Program-made: the position numbers and the translations under genes
Assembly (NCBI GenBank): GCA_016285055.1
Contig: JAEEPZ010000001.1
Span: 46,049-110,048 of the forward strand
Source: Prevotella sp.
GTDB lineage: Bacteria; Bacteroidota; Bacteroidia; Bacteroidales; Bacteroidaceae
DNA: 64,000 nt
Reading direction: 5' to 3'
Part shown: one piece after another, positions 19,954 through 29,535 of the stretch
Layout of the letters: every line of letters starts with the position of its first letter
How positions within the stretch are numbered: position 1 is the first letter of the stretch
The notes under the pieces: model-generated
The model's input: only the letters and a program-made list of their open reading frames with translations
Told to the model about the DNA's origin: nothing
Databases searched by the model: none

Positions 19954-20147
19954 GCTCGCTTATTCGTACCTTTGGGCTAAGCCCGAATGTACTTTCGCTC
20001 GGAACAGCAAAAGAAAAACACGTTTTTCTTTTGCTGTTCGCTCGCTTATTCGTACCTTTGGACTACGTCCGAATGTACTTTCGCTCGGGACAGCAAAAGA
20101 AAAACGTGTTTTTCTTTTGCTGTTCGCTCGCTTATTCGTACCTTTGC
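19954..20147. repeat. Tandem 86-bp repeat (2.25 copies) carrying hairpins and -33/-7 promoter elements
   Basis: Copies 19954-20039 and 20040-20125, partial 20126-20147; near identical. Confidence 0.95.
20116..20146 (+). promoter_or_regulatory. Bacteroidetes promoter for the GH115 gene (TTTG-N19-TACCTTTG)
   Basis: TTTG at 20116-20119, 19-nt spacer, TACCTTTG at 20139-20146; ATG at 20183. Confidence 0.7.
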
Positions 20148-20182
20148 ACACACAACAGACAATCAATACAAACAAGAACAAT

Positions 20183-22681
20183 ATGCGAAGACTGATGATG
20201 TTGGTGGCCACGACGATGGCGCTCTGCTCGGCGGCATTGGCTGCTGAGCCGTTTGTTACTTTTCAGCCTGAGGCAGGCACTGTGCGGCTCTGCACACATG
20301 CCATCAGCTGTAGTGAGAACGATTTCGAAGCGGTGAAGATAGCCGTCGAAAGCCTGAAAGGCGATATGAAGCGTACCCTGACGGACAGGTACACAGCCGG
20401 CGACGGTCTGACGCTGCTCGTCGGCACGTTGGGCAAGAACGCTGACATAGACCGCATGGAGAAGCAAGGCCTGCTGCCCGACCTGAAGGGCAAGCGCGAG
20501 AAGTTTGTCATCACCACCGTTGGCCAGCAGCTGGTCATCGCGGGCAGCGACCGCCGAGGCACCGTCTACGGCATCTATGAGCTGAGCGAGCAGCTGGGCG
20601 TCTCGCCCTGGTACTGGTGGATGGACGTGCCCGTCATGTCGCACGCAGGCGCATATATAAAGAGTGGTGTGTACACCGACGGCGAACCTGCCGTGGAGTT
20701 CCGCGGACTCTTCCTCAACGACGAGGCACCCTGCCTCACCAGCTGGGTGAAGAACACGTGGGGCACCGACTATGGCGACCACCACTTCTACGAGAAGGTG
20801 TTTGAACTCATCCTGCGCCTGCGGGGCAACATGCTGTGGCCCGCCATGTGGGGATGGGCTTTCTATGCCGACGACCCTGAGAACGGCAAGACCGCCGACC
20901 GCATGGGCGTCATCATGGGCACCAGCCACCACGAGCCGATGGCACGCAATCATCAGGAGTATGCACGCCACAGAAGAGACTGGGGAGCCTGGAACTATGC
21001 CACCAACAAAGCCAACCTCGACCGATTCTTCCGCGAGGGCATCGAGCGCATGAAGGGCACCGAAGACATGGTAACCATCGGTATGCGCGGCGACGGCGAC
21101 GAGGCCATGAGCAAGGACGCCGACACAAAGCTGCTGCAGACCATCGTGGAAAATCAGCGCCGCATCATCAAGGAGGTGACGGGACGGCCGGCAAAGGAGA
21201 CGACACAGGTGTGGGCGCTCTACAAGGAGGTGCTCGACTATTACGACGCCGGCATGAGGGTGCCCGACGATGTCATCATGCTGCTCTGCGACGACAACTG
21301 GGGCAACGTGCGCCGCGTGCCCGATGACGGAAGCGGAAACGTGAGCAGCAACAGCAAGCTGAAGCCTCACAAGGGCGGATGGGGACTCTACTATCATGTG
21401 GACTACGTGGGCGCTCCGAGAAACACGAAGTGGCTCAACGTCACCCCGTCGCAGAACATGTGGGAGCAGCTCACACTGGCCTACGACTACGGCATCCGAC
21501 GCATGTGGATTCTCAACGTGGGCGACCTCAAGCCGATGGAATATCCCATCACGCTCTTCATGGACATGGCATGGAACCCCAGTGCCGTGGGGCACGACGT
21601 GGTGGCTACCCACACCGAGCCTTTCTGCACGCAGCAGTTCGGCCCCGCACAGGGCCAGGAGGCTGCACGCATCCTCAACCGCCTCTGCAAGCTCAACGGC
21701 CGCTGCACGCCTGAGATGCTCGATGCCCGCACATACAACGTGGAGACGGGCGAATGGCAGCAGGTAGCCGACGAATACATGCGCTTGGAGACGGAGGCCC
21801 TGCGCCAGTATCTCACCTTGCAGCCGCAGCAGCGCGACGCCTACCAACAGCTCATCCTCTTCCCCACACAGGCCATGGCCAACCTGCATCAGATGTACTT
21901 CGCACAGGCCATGAACCATAAGCTGGCTGCACAAGGCTCGCCCGACGCCAACATCTGGGCCGACCGTGTGGCCGAGGCTTTCCGCCGCGACTCGCTGCTC
22001 TGTGCCGCCTACAACCACGACATAGCCGGAGGCAAGTGGAACGGCATGATGACGCAGAAGCACATAGGCTACCGCTCGTGGAACGACAACTTCCCCCGCG
22101 ACATGATGCCGCGCGTGCAGCAGGTGAGCAACACGACGGCCGGCGGCTATGTCTTCAACATGAAGGACGGCACAGTGACGATGGAGGCTGAGCACTTCTT
22201 TGCTGCCACGCCGGCACCGAAGACCGAGTGGACGGTCATACCCGACATGGGCCGCACCCGCAGCGCCGTGGCTCTTATGCCTTACACCGAGGCGGTGAAC
22301 GGAGCCGAGCTTACCTACCGATGGAATGGGCAAAAACTGGCAAATGCAGAGGTGCGCGTGGTGCTGAAATCCACCCTCGACTTCCTCAACAAGGGCGGTC
22401 TCACGTTCACGGCACAGCTGGATGGCGGAGAGCCCGTCACCGTGAACTTCAACGAGAAGCTGAACGAGAAGCCTGAGAACATCTACTCCGCCTATTATCC
22501 CACCGTGGCACGCCGCGTAGTGGAGAGCAAGGTGCAGTTGCAAGGCAGCGACACGGAGGGTGAGCACACGCTGACCCTGCGTCCGCAAGACCCCGCCATC
22601 GTGTTCGAGAAAATCATTGTCACCACCACACCGCTGCCGCAGACCTACCTCTTCGGCCCAGAGTCGGAGTATAAGAAATGA
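20183..22681 (+). CDS. Glycoside hydrolase family 115 (alpha-glucuronidase-like)
   Basis: EFRGLFLNDEAPCLTSWVKNTWGTDYGDHHFYEKVFELILRLRGNMLWPAMWG...MGTSHHEPMARNHQEY; signal peptide. Confidence 0.9.
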   Translation: MRRLMMLVATTMALCSAALAAEPFVTFQPEAGTVRLCTHAISCSENDFEAVKIAVESLKGDMKRTLTDRYTAGDGLTLLVGTLGKNADIDRMEKQGLLPDLKGKREKFVITTVGQQLVIAGSDRRGTVYGIYELSEQLGVSPWYWWMDVPVMSHAGAYIKSGVYTDGEPAVEFRGLFLNDEAPCLTSWVKNTWGTDYGDHHFYEKVFELILRLRGNMLWPAMWGWAFYADDPENGKTADRMGVIMGTSHHEPMARNHQEYARHRRDWGAWNYATNKANLDRFFREGIERMKGTEDMVTIGMRGDGDEAMSKDADTKLLQTIVENQRRIIKEVTGRPAKETTQVWALYKEVLDYYDAGMRVPDDVIMLLCDDNWGNVRRVPDDGSGNVSSNSKLKPHKGGWGLYYHVDYVGAPRNTKWLNVTPSQNMWEQLTLAYDYGIRRMWILNVGDLKPMEYPITLFMDMAWNPSAVGHDVVATHTEPFCTQQFGPAQGQEAARILNRLCKLNGRCTPEMLDARTYNVETGEWQQVADEYMRLETEALRQYLTLQPQQRDAYQQLILFPTQAMANLHQMYFAQAMNHKLAAQGSPDANIWADRVAEAFRRDSLLCAAYNHDIAGGKWNGMMTQKHIGYRSWNDNFPRDMMPRVQQVSNTTAGGYVFNMKDGTVTMEAEHFFAATPAPKTEWTVIPDMGRTRSAVALMPYTEAVNGAELTYRWNGQKLANAEVRVVLKSTLDFLNKGGLTFTAQLDGGEPVTVNFNEKLNEKPENIYSAYYPTVARRVVESKVQLQGSDTEGEHTLTLRPQDPAIVFEKIIVTTTPLPQTYLFGPESEYKK

Positions 22682-22785
22682 GTCCTATGGGGCCTATAAG
22701 TCCTATGAGTCCTATAAAACCTATAAGTCCTATAAGTCCCATAAGACCCATAAGTCCCATAAGACCCATAATCCCTACAAAATCC
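22681..22785. repeat. 9-bp tandem repeat (TCCTATAAG-type), intergenic
   Basis: CCTATAAGTCCTATGAGTCCTATAAAACCTATAAGTCC...; same unit family as 12275-12402 in the opposite orientation. Confidence 0.9.
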
Positions 22786-22792
22786 TAAAAAA

Positions 22793-24262
22793 ATGCCGGT
22801 AAGGGAAGAGAAGAAAGGCGTACTCAGGTCGATGGACTACTGGACCATCGGCCTGTATTTGGTGCTGCTGACCTGCGGCTGGTTCAGCGTGTGTGGCGCG
22901 AGCTACGAGCTGGGCACCGCCGTGGACCTTTTCTCCTTAGACACACGCTCAGGCATGCAGATAGTGTGGATTGGCACGGCCCTGGTGCTTGGCTTTATCA
23001 TCTTACTGCTCGACGACAGCTATTTCGACATGTTCGCCTACGTCCTCTTCGGCTTCATGTTACTGCTGCTCTTCGCCACCATCTTCAATCCGCACAGCAT
23101 CAAGGGCTCGCGCTCATGGCTGGTGATGGGGCCGGTGCGCCTGCAGCCGGCGGAGTTTGCGAAGTTCGCCACAGCCCTGGTGCTGGCGAAATTTATGTCG
23201 CAGCGCGACTACGACATCCACCGCTGGAAGGACTTCCTGCGCACCTTGGCCATCATCTTCACCCCCATGCTCTTCATTGTCATGCAACGAGAGACGGGCT
23301 CCGCCCTGGTCTACCTGGCATTTTTCCTTGTGCTTTATCGCGAGGGAATGACAGGCTCGGTGCTGTTTACGGCAGTGGCAGCGGTGTTCTATTTCGTGGT
23401 GGGCATCCGCTACAGCAGCCAGCCACTGCTGGACACGCCTACCTTCGTGGGCCGCTTCGTCGTGCTCCTGTCCATACAAGTCTTTACGTCGGTCATGGTG
23501 GGGGTGTACTTGCAGAAATGGAAACAGGCGCTATGCGCTTTGGCGGCATGCTTAGGGCTAACACTTGTCAGCCTGGCGTTCTCGCTCTATGTGCTTCCCT
23601 TCGACATTTATTGGATACAGCTGGCCATCTGCGTCGGCATCGTGGGATGGCTGTTGTGGCAGGCCTTCGCCACTCAGCTGCGCCCCTGGCTTTGGATTGC
23701 TTTCTTCGCCGTCGGCTCCGTACTCTTCTTTCACGGTGCCGACTTAGCCTTGAACCGTGTCCTTGAGGATCATCAGCGCACGCGCATCAATGTGTTGTTA
23801 GGCTTGGAGGATGACCTGAAGGGTGCCGGCTACAATGTGCACCAGAGTGAGATAGCCATCGGCTCGGGCGGGCTAACGGGCAAGGGATTTCTCAACGGCA
23901 CGCAGACAAAGCTGAAGTATGTGCCTGAGCAGGACACCGACTTCATCTTCTGCACCGTAGGCGAGGAGCAGGGTTTTGTGGGAGCCGCCGGTGTGTTGCT
24001 GCTCTTCCTCGTCCTCATCCTCCGGCTGGTGCACTTGTCCGAGCGACAGCCCACCACCTTCGGCCGCATCTACGGCTATTGTGTGCTGAGCATCTTCCTC
24101 TTCCACGTGTTTATCAATGTGGGCATGGTTCTCGGCATGACGCCCGTCATCGGCATCCCGCTACCTTTCTTCAGTTACGGCGGCTCGTCGCTTTGGGGAT
24201 TCACCATCCTGCTGTTCATCTTCCTGCGCATTGACGCTGGCCGCAACCTCCTACCGCAATAA
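22793..24262 (+). CDS. rodA: Rod shape-determining protein RodA (SEDS family)
   Basis: GSRSWLVMGPVRLQPAEFAKFATAL; TDFIFCTVGEEQGFVGA; GIPLPFFSYGGSSLWGF. Confidence 0.93.
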   Translation: MPVREEKKGVLRSMDYWTIGLYLVLLTCGWFSVCGASYELGTAVDLFSLDTRSGMQIVWIGTALVLGFIILLLDDSYFDMFAYVLFGFMLLLLFATIFNPHSIKGSRSWLVMGPVRLQPAEFAKFATALVLAKFMSQRDYDIHRWKDFLRTLAIIFTPMLFIVMQRETGSALVYLAFFLVLYREGMTGSVLFTAVAAVFYFVVGIRYSSQPLLDTPTFVGRFVVLLSIQVFTSVMVGVYLQKWKQALCALAACLGLTLVSLAFSLYVLPFDIYWIQLAICVGIVGWLLWQAFATQLRPWLWIAFFAVGSVLFFHGADLALNRVLEDHQRTRINVLLGLEDDLKGAGYNVHQSEIAIGSGGLTGKGFLNGTQTKLKYVPEQDTDFIFCTVGEEQGFVGAAGVLLLFLVLILRLVHLSERQPTTFGRIYGYCVLSIFLFHVFINVGMVLGMTPVIGIPLPFFSYGGSSLWGFTILLFIFLRIDAGRNLLPQ

Positions 24263-24270
24263 GCAGACAG

Positions 24271-24545
24271 GTGAAGGAGTTAAAGGAGGTTGTTTTGGAG
24301 TTAAAGGAGGTTGTTTTGGAGTTAAAGGAGTTAAAGGAGTTAAAGGAGTTAAAGACAATAGTTTTGCTATGGATTTCACTCCAGAGAAATAAAGTTTTTC
24401 ATGGAGAGTCATTTGTCTTTAACTCCTTTAACTCCTTTAACTCCTTTAACTCCAAAAACTCACTCCTTTAACTCCTTTAACTCCAAAAACTCACTCCTTT
24501 AACTCCCTTAACTCCTTTAACTCCTTTAACTCCTATAACTCCTAT
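24271..24545. repeat. 9-bp tandem repeat in two inverted arms (GAGTTAAAG / CTTTAACTC)
   Basis: 24271-24353 GGAGTTAAAGGAG repeats; 24417-24545 CTCCTTTAACTCC repeats; between convergent genes. Confidence 0.95.
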
Positions 24546-24554
24546 AATAGCTTC

Positions 24555-25838
24555 TCACTGCCCCTTGAACTGGCGCAGCTTCTGGTCCAAATAGGCGCGG
24601 AGGTCACGCCAGCGGTAATAGGGATAGCTGACGGGCGTGACGGGCAGCGCAGCCTCACGCTCATTGAGCAGTGCCTTCACCAAAATGTCGCCCTCGCCCT
24701 TCTTCGGCTTGTAGAAGATGAGCTGGATGTTGCAAGCCATAGGGAAGATCTTATAGTTCTGCCAGTGCTGGTCGAGCGTCTCCATGTCTTCCACCACGAT
24801 GCCACACGAGTCAAGCTCCATGAGGCAGGCTAGCGGCAGCACGCACACCTCGTGGCCGAAGCGCAGCGTGGCCTGTGTCTTGCCCAAGGCTACGCAGGTG
24901 TCGGCTGTGTGGATGATGTTTTCCAAGAGGTTCAGCTGCGAGAAAGGCATGATGCTGCCCGTGTAGGGTGAGGCGCCGTAGTTCTGATACCAGCCCACGT
25001 TGACAATGCGCCACAGGTCGTAGATTTCGTCGTTGGTGAACAGATGCAGCAGGTCGGGCGCATCGTCATGGCTCTGCATGTTGATGGCCACTTCGAAGAG
25101 ATGACGCATCAGGCGGTCGGTCTCCACACTGTCCTTCGCCCACTGCGTGTCGTTGAACAGCACGCCGGTGATGCGTTCAGGATGCGTATGTGCCTTGCGG
25201 AAGGCGTTCTCCACGTTTCTGCCCTTGTCGGCATTTTCCTTAACGCGTCCCTCACGGTCTTGGTTGAGATAATATTGCAGAGCGTCGCTCACGTCGTTAT
25301 GGATATGAGCTGTGGGGTTGGCGGCCATCAGCTCCTCGCACTCCGCTATCATCGAGAGGATGCAGCGGTTGACGGTGGTGGAGCGGGCATCGATGGCCAC
25401 ATTCTTGGCGAGGAATATCTCGGGGAAATGCTCTGCCAGACGCTTGCCGATGCCGTGGTGCTGGCGCTCGCCGACGGTGGTGAGGTCGCCTAAGCGCTTG
25501 TACGTCGTCTTGTTGAACAGCTCCAGCCGTCGCAGTGTCTCCTCGCCTTCGCGTGTCAGCTTCCCTTGCTCACGAGCCTTGCGCAGCGGCCGGATGACAC
25601 GCTGGTAGTCGTCGCGGCCTATGAGCCAGCGCGAGCCGTGACGACCGTAGTGCGTCAGATAGAACGGCTCGTAGCCCTTCGGCGCCTTCGTGTAGCGGAA
25701 GTCGGGCAATTGCCTGTTGTAGTCTAAGTAGTTGGAACCTGCCAGCCAGGGATTGCGCTCAATGTCCTGGCGGGCTGTCTGTGCCGGTGCCGTCAGCGTG
25801 GCGGCGGCCAGCAGGGTCAGTGCAATAAGTCTCTTCAT
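24555..25838 (-). CDS. Histidine-type (acid) phosphatase family protein
   Basis: PFYLTHYGRHGSRWLIGRDDY (RHGxR motif) and GHEVCVLPLACLM; signal peptide; start re-placed to 25838. Confidence 0.85.
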   Translation of the reverse strand: MKRLIALTLLAAATLTAPAQTARQDIERNPWLAGSNYLDYNRQLPDFRYTKAPKGYEPFYLTHYGRHGSRWLIGRDDYQRVIRPLRKAREQGKLTREGEETLRRLELFNKTTYKRLGDLTTVGERQHHGIGKRLAEHFPEIFLAKNVAIDARSTTVNRCILSMIAECEELMAANPTAHIHNDVSDALQYYLNQDREGRVKENADKGRNVENAFRKAHTHPERITGVLFNDTQWAKDSVETDRLMRHLFEVAINMQSHDDAPDLLHLFTNDEIYDLWRIVNVGWYQNYGASPYTGSIMPFSQLNLLENIIHTADTCVALGKTQATLRFGHEVCVLPLACLMELDSCGIVVEDMETLDQHWQNYKIFPMACNIQLIFYKPKKGEGDILVKALLNEREAALPVTPVSYPYYRWRDLRAYLDQKLRQFKGQ

Positions 25839-25948
25839 AGTTGTATGGTATGATGATTTTCTGTGCAAATGTACAAGTATTTTTTTGAAATCATGCAGAG
25901 AAGGCAAAAAAAGTGCGCAAAAAAAAATGGTAAATGAAAAAGAATTCG

Positions 25949-25956
25949 TAACTTTG
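25949..25956 (+). promoter_or_regulatory. Bacteroidetes -7 promoter element (TAACTTTG)
   Basis: TAACTTTG 28 bp upstream of the rnr ATG at 25984. Confidence 0.55.
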
Positions 25957-25983
25957 CGCTCAAAGACCAAAAAACATTTGATT

Positions 25984-28170
25984 ATGGGACAGAACAGAGG
26001 AGGCAAGCGCTTGACTAAGCGCCAGGTGGCCGATGCCGTGCAAGCCCTTTTTCAGGCGCATCCCGGCGAGGCACTGAACTTTAAGTACATCTTCAAAACG
26101 TTGAAGCTCGACACCCATCCGGCTAAGATGCTGGCTGTGGACGTGATGGAAGAAATGGCGTGGGACGACTACCTGAGCAAGGTGGACAACAGCACCTACC
26201 GGCTGAACCTGAAGACGCAGGTGCAGGAGGGCACGTTCATCCGCAAGGCCAATGGCAAGAACTCGTTCATGCCCGACGACGGCGGCAAGCCCATCTTCGT
26301 GTCGGAACGCAACTCGAAGTCGGCCATGGGCGGCGACCGCGTCCGCGTGGCGCTGATGGCCCGCCGGCAGAACCACATCAAGGAGGCCATCGTCACCGAC
26401 ATCCTGGAGCGCAAGCACGACCAGGCCGTCGGCATCCTGCAGGTAGAGAAAGACTTTGCCTTCCTCATCACCGAGGGCAACATCTTCGCGCAGGACGTGC
26501 TCATACCGAAGAAAAAGCTGAAGGGCGGCAAGACGGGCCAGAAGGCTGTGGTGAAAATCACACAGTGGCCCACGGAGGAATCGAAAAATCTCATCGGCGA
26601 GGTCATCGATGTCCTGGGCGAGCAGGGCGACAACAACGTCGAGATGCACGCCATCCTGGCACAGTACGGCCTGCCCTACAAATATCCGCAGCGTGTGGAG
26701 GAAGCGGCCAATAAGATTGACGCCACCATCACACCCGAGGAGATAGCCCGCCGCGAGGACTTCCGCGACGTCCTCACCTTCACCATCGACCCCGCCGATG
26801 CGAAGGACTTCGACGATGCCCTGTCGATTCGAGAGTTGAGAGACGCTACTCCTGCCGGCAAAACAAATGTCGCTCCCAACTCTCAACCCGCAAAACTCTA
26901 CGAAGTGGGCGTCCACATTGCCGACGTCTCGCACTACGTCACCGAGGGCTCCATCATTGACAAGGAGGCGCAGCAGCGTGCCACCAGCGTCTATCTGGTC
27001 GACCGCACCATCCCCATGCTGCCCGAGCGGCTGTGCAACTTCATCTGCTCGCTCCGTCCCGACGAAGAGAAGCTGTGCTACAGCGTCATCTTCGAGATGG
27101 ATGAAGAGGCCAACATCAAGAAGTGGCACCTGGCCCACACCGTCATCAAGAGCAACCGCCGCTATGCCTATGAAGAGGTTCAGGACATCCTGGACGGCAA
27201 GGACGGCGACTACGCACAAGAGCTGCGCCTGCTGAGCCAGATGGCGCAGAAGCTGCGCGAGCGTCGTTTCGAGAACGGCGCCGTGAAGTTCGACCGCGAG
27301 GAATTGCACTTCGACGTTGACGAGAATGGCAAGCCCACCCGCTGCTTCTTCAAGGTATCGACGCTGGCCACACAGCTCATCGAGGAGTTTATGCTGCTGG
27401 CCAACAGGACGGTGGCCGAGAGCATCGGCCGCGTGCCGAAGGGTACGAAAGCAAAGACGCTGCCCTATCGCATACACGACCAGCCCGACCCGCAGAAATT
27501 AGAGGGTCTGCGTGCTGCCTTGGCACCCTTCGGCTACAAGGTGAAGACCAGCGGCACACGCGGCGCCATCTCGCGCGGCTTGAACAAGCTGATGACCGAG
27601 GCTGAGGGCCGGCGCGAGCAGAAGCTGGTGGAGACGCTGGCCCTGCGCGCCATGATGAAGGCCAAATACTCGACCCACAACATCGGGCACTATGGCCTAG
27701 CCTTCGACTACTACACCCACTTCACGTCGCCCATCCGCCGCTATCCCGACACGATGGTGCACCGGCTGCTGACACGCTATCAGGAGGGCGGACGCTCGGC
27801 CAACCAAGACCACTACGAAGAGCTATGCGAACACTCCAGCGAGATGGAGCAGACGGCACAGAACGCCGAGCGCGACAGCATCAAGTACAAGATGGTGGAG
27901 TTTATGGCCGACAAGATTGGGCAGGAGTTCGATGCACACATCAGCGGTGTGCAGTCCTACGGCATCTATTGCGAGATAGACGAGAACCACTGCGAGGGTC
28001 TTGTAGGCATGCACGACCTGGACGGCGACTACTATGAGTTCGACGAGAAGAACTGTCAGCTCGTCGGGCGCCGCCACCACGGCAAGTACCAGTTGGGCGA
28101 CCCCATCCGCATCAAGGTGGCACGGGCCAACGTGGAACGCCGGCAGCTGGACTTCATCCTCGCCGACTGA
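25984..28170 (+). CDS. rnr: Ribonuclease R
   Basis: TIDPADAKDFDDALS; YEVGVHIADVSHYV; YALAFDYYTHFTSPIRRYPD-type RNB motif; C-terminal S1 domain. Confidence 0.95.
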   Translation: MGQNRGGKRLTKRQVADAVQALFQAHPGEALNFKYIFKTLKLDTHPAKMLAVDVMEEMAWDDYLSKVDNSTYRLNLKTQVQEGTFIRKANGKNSFMPDDGGKPIFVSERNSKSAMGGDRVRVALMARRQNHIKEAIVTDILERKHDQAVGILQVEKDFAFLITEGNIFAQDVLIPKKKLKGGKTGQKAVVKITQWPTEESKNLIGEVIDVLGEQGDNNVEMHAILAQYGLPYKYPQRVEEAANKIDATITPEEIARREDFRDVLTFTIDPADAKDFDDALSIRELRDATPAGKTNVAPNSQPAKLYEVGVHIADVSHYVTEGSIIDKEAQQRATSVYLVDRTIPMLPERLCNFICSLRPDEEKLCYSVIFEMDEEANIKKWHLAHTVIKSNRRYAYEEVQDILDGKDGDYAQELRLLSQMAQKLRERRFENGAVKFDREELHFDVDENGKPTRCFFKVSTLATQLIEEFMLLANRTVAESIGRVPKGTKAKTLPYRIHDQPDPQKLEGLRAALAPFGYKVKTSGTRGAISRGLNKLMTEAEGRREQKLVETLALRAMMKAKYSTHNIGHYGLAFDYYTHFTSPIRRYPDTMVHRLLTRYQEGGRSANQDHYEELCEHSSEMEQTAQNAERDSIKYKMVEFMADKIGQEFDAHISGVQSYGIYCEIDENHCEGLVGMHDLDGDYYEFDEKNCQLVGRRHHGKYQLGDPIRIKVARANVERRQLDFILAD

Positions 28171-28241
28171 CGAGCTGCATTGATATTTGCGAGTAGAGTT
28201 TGTTGAACTGAATAGATTGTATCACTAATTAATATTATTGT

Positions 28242-29468
28242 ATGAAGAAAATGAAATGTCTTAGTGTGCTGCTCTTTGCTGCAGCCATGCTGGTATCATG
28301 TTCCCAGAAACCCTCTGGCGAAGAGGAAGCCCAGAACGATGGTAAGTTTCAGATTGAGTACTTCGGCTTCCAGGAAGAGGAAGACGGTCCTTGGGGTCTG
28401 ATGGCTCCCGACGGCACCGTGCTCGTAAAGCCCAAGTATGACGGTTACATCTCTGTGGTGGTCAACGGCCGCTTCTATGTCAATACCGACGAAGGGTGCA
28501 CCATCTACACAGCCGAAAAGAGTCCCAAGAAGATTGGAAAGTTCAAGAACTGCGGCAGCTTCACCGGCAACCTCTGCCCTGTGCAGGACATGGACGACAG
28601 AATCCTCTACATCGACAAGGACGGCGAGGAAGTGCTCGATGTTACTGAAATAAACGACGAGAAGGTGGTGGCTGCCTACAACTTCTTCTGTGGGCGTGCC
28701 ATGATCAACACCGAAGACGGCAAATGGGGATTTATCGACGAGAGCGGCGAGCCTGTCATACCCATCAAGTATGCCGACGCATGGAACTTCTGCGAGGACC
28801 TCGCCATTGTTTATATCGACACACCTACGTATGAGCCGGACGACACGGGCAAGTGGTGCGTCATAGACACTGAGGGCAAGAAGCTCTTCACCAAGCGTTT
28901 CAACGACCTGAAGCCCAGCGAATATAAATTTGCGAACGGACTCCTGGAGGTGACTGACATGGACAGCAACTACCACCTCATCGACAGGGACGGCAAGGAG
29001 GTGCTTGAGCTGAAGGAGAAGACCTTCACCAACTTTATCGGTGAAGATGCCATCAGCGTCTATAACACCGAGACCTCGCAGGCAGGCCTCATCGACAGAG
29101 AGGGCGAATGGATCATCAGACCGAAGTTCAAATCAACATCGTTCAACGGCAAAATCCTGGCTGCCAGCACGGAAGACGAGGAATACGCACTCTATACACT
29201 GGACGGCGAGAAGATTGCCAATCTGCCCCATGGATACGTATATCTGTTCGACAAGGAGTTCAAAGACTGCGACAGCTACCTGCTCGTAGGCAGTTGGGAG
29301 AACGGCTACAAGCTGATGGATGCTGAAGGACACAAGGTGAACACCAAATATCCTATCCACGGCTATAGCACCAGCTACAACTGGGGATTCTCTACCGAAG
29401 AAGGTGATGGAGATTACTACGAAGACTACGAGGAAGATCCTGAAGGCGAGGACTACGCTGAGGAATAG
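28242..29468 (+). CDS. WG-repeat lipoprotein
   Basis: Lipobox MLVSCSQK; GPWGLMAPDGTVLVKPKYD, GKWGFIDESGEPVIPIKYADA, AGLIDREGEWIIRPKF repeats. Confidence 0.8.
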   Translation: MKKMKCLSVLLFAAAMLVSCSQKPSGEEEAQNDGKFQIEYFGFQEEEDGPWGLMAPDGTVLVKPKYDGYISVVVNGRFYVNTDEGCTIYTAEKSPKKIGKFKNCGSFTGNLCPVQDMDDRILYIDKDGEEVLDVTEINDEKVVAAYNFFCGRAMINTEDGKWGFIDESGEPVIPIKYADAWNFCEDLAIVYIDTPTYEPDDTGKWCVIDTEGKKLFTKRFNDLKPSEYKFANGLLEVTDMDSNYHLIDRDGKEVLELKEKTFTNFIGEDAISVYNTETSQAGLIDREGEWIIRPKFKSTSFNGKILAASTEDEEYALYTLDGEKIANLPHGYVYLFDKEFKDCDSYLLVGSWENGYKLMDAEGHKVNTKYPIHGYSTSYNWGFSTEEGDGDYYEDYEEDPEGEDYAEE

Positions 29469-29475
29469 TCACACC

Positions 29476-29523
29476 AAGGAGCTAACGGGCATCGTGGCAG
29501 CAGGCCACCTCCGTTAGCTCCTT
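29476..29523. terminator. Hairpin terminator
   Basis: Arms AAGGAGCTAACGG / CCGTTAGCTCCTT followed by TTCTTTTT. Confidence 0.7.
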
Positions 29524-29535
29524 TTCTTTTTACCT

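Noticed and set aside
20132-22588. 818-aa antisense ORF opposite the GH115 gene
   Set aside because: The opposite strand is a clear GH115; the antisense frame is open because of high GC and codon bias, with His/Val-rich composition and no recognisable domain.
24271-24471. 66-aa ORF MKELKEVVLELKEVVLELKELKELK...
   Set aside because: Pure translation of the 9-bp repeat array; no independent coding evidence.
25960-27477. 505-aa antisense ORF opposite RNase R
   Set aside because: RNase R motifs on the + strand are unambiguous; the antisense translation is low-quality sequence.
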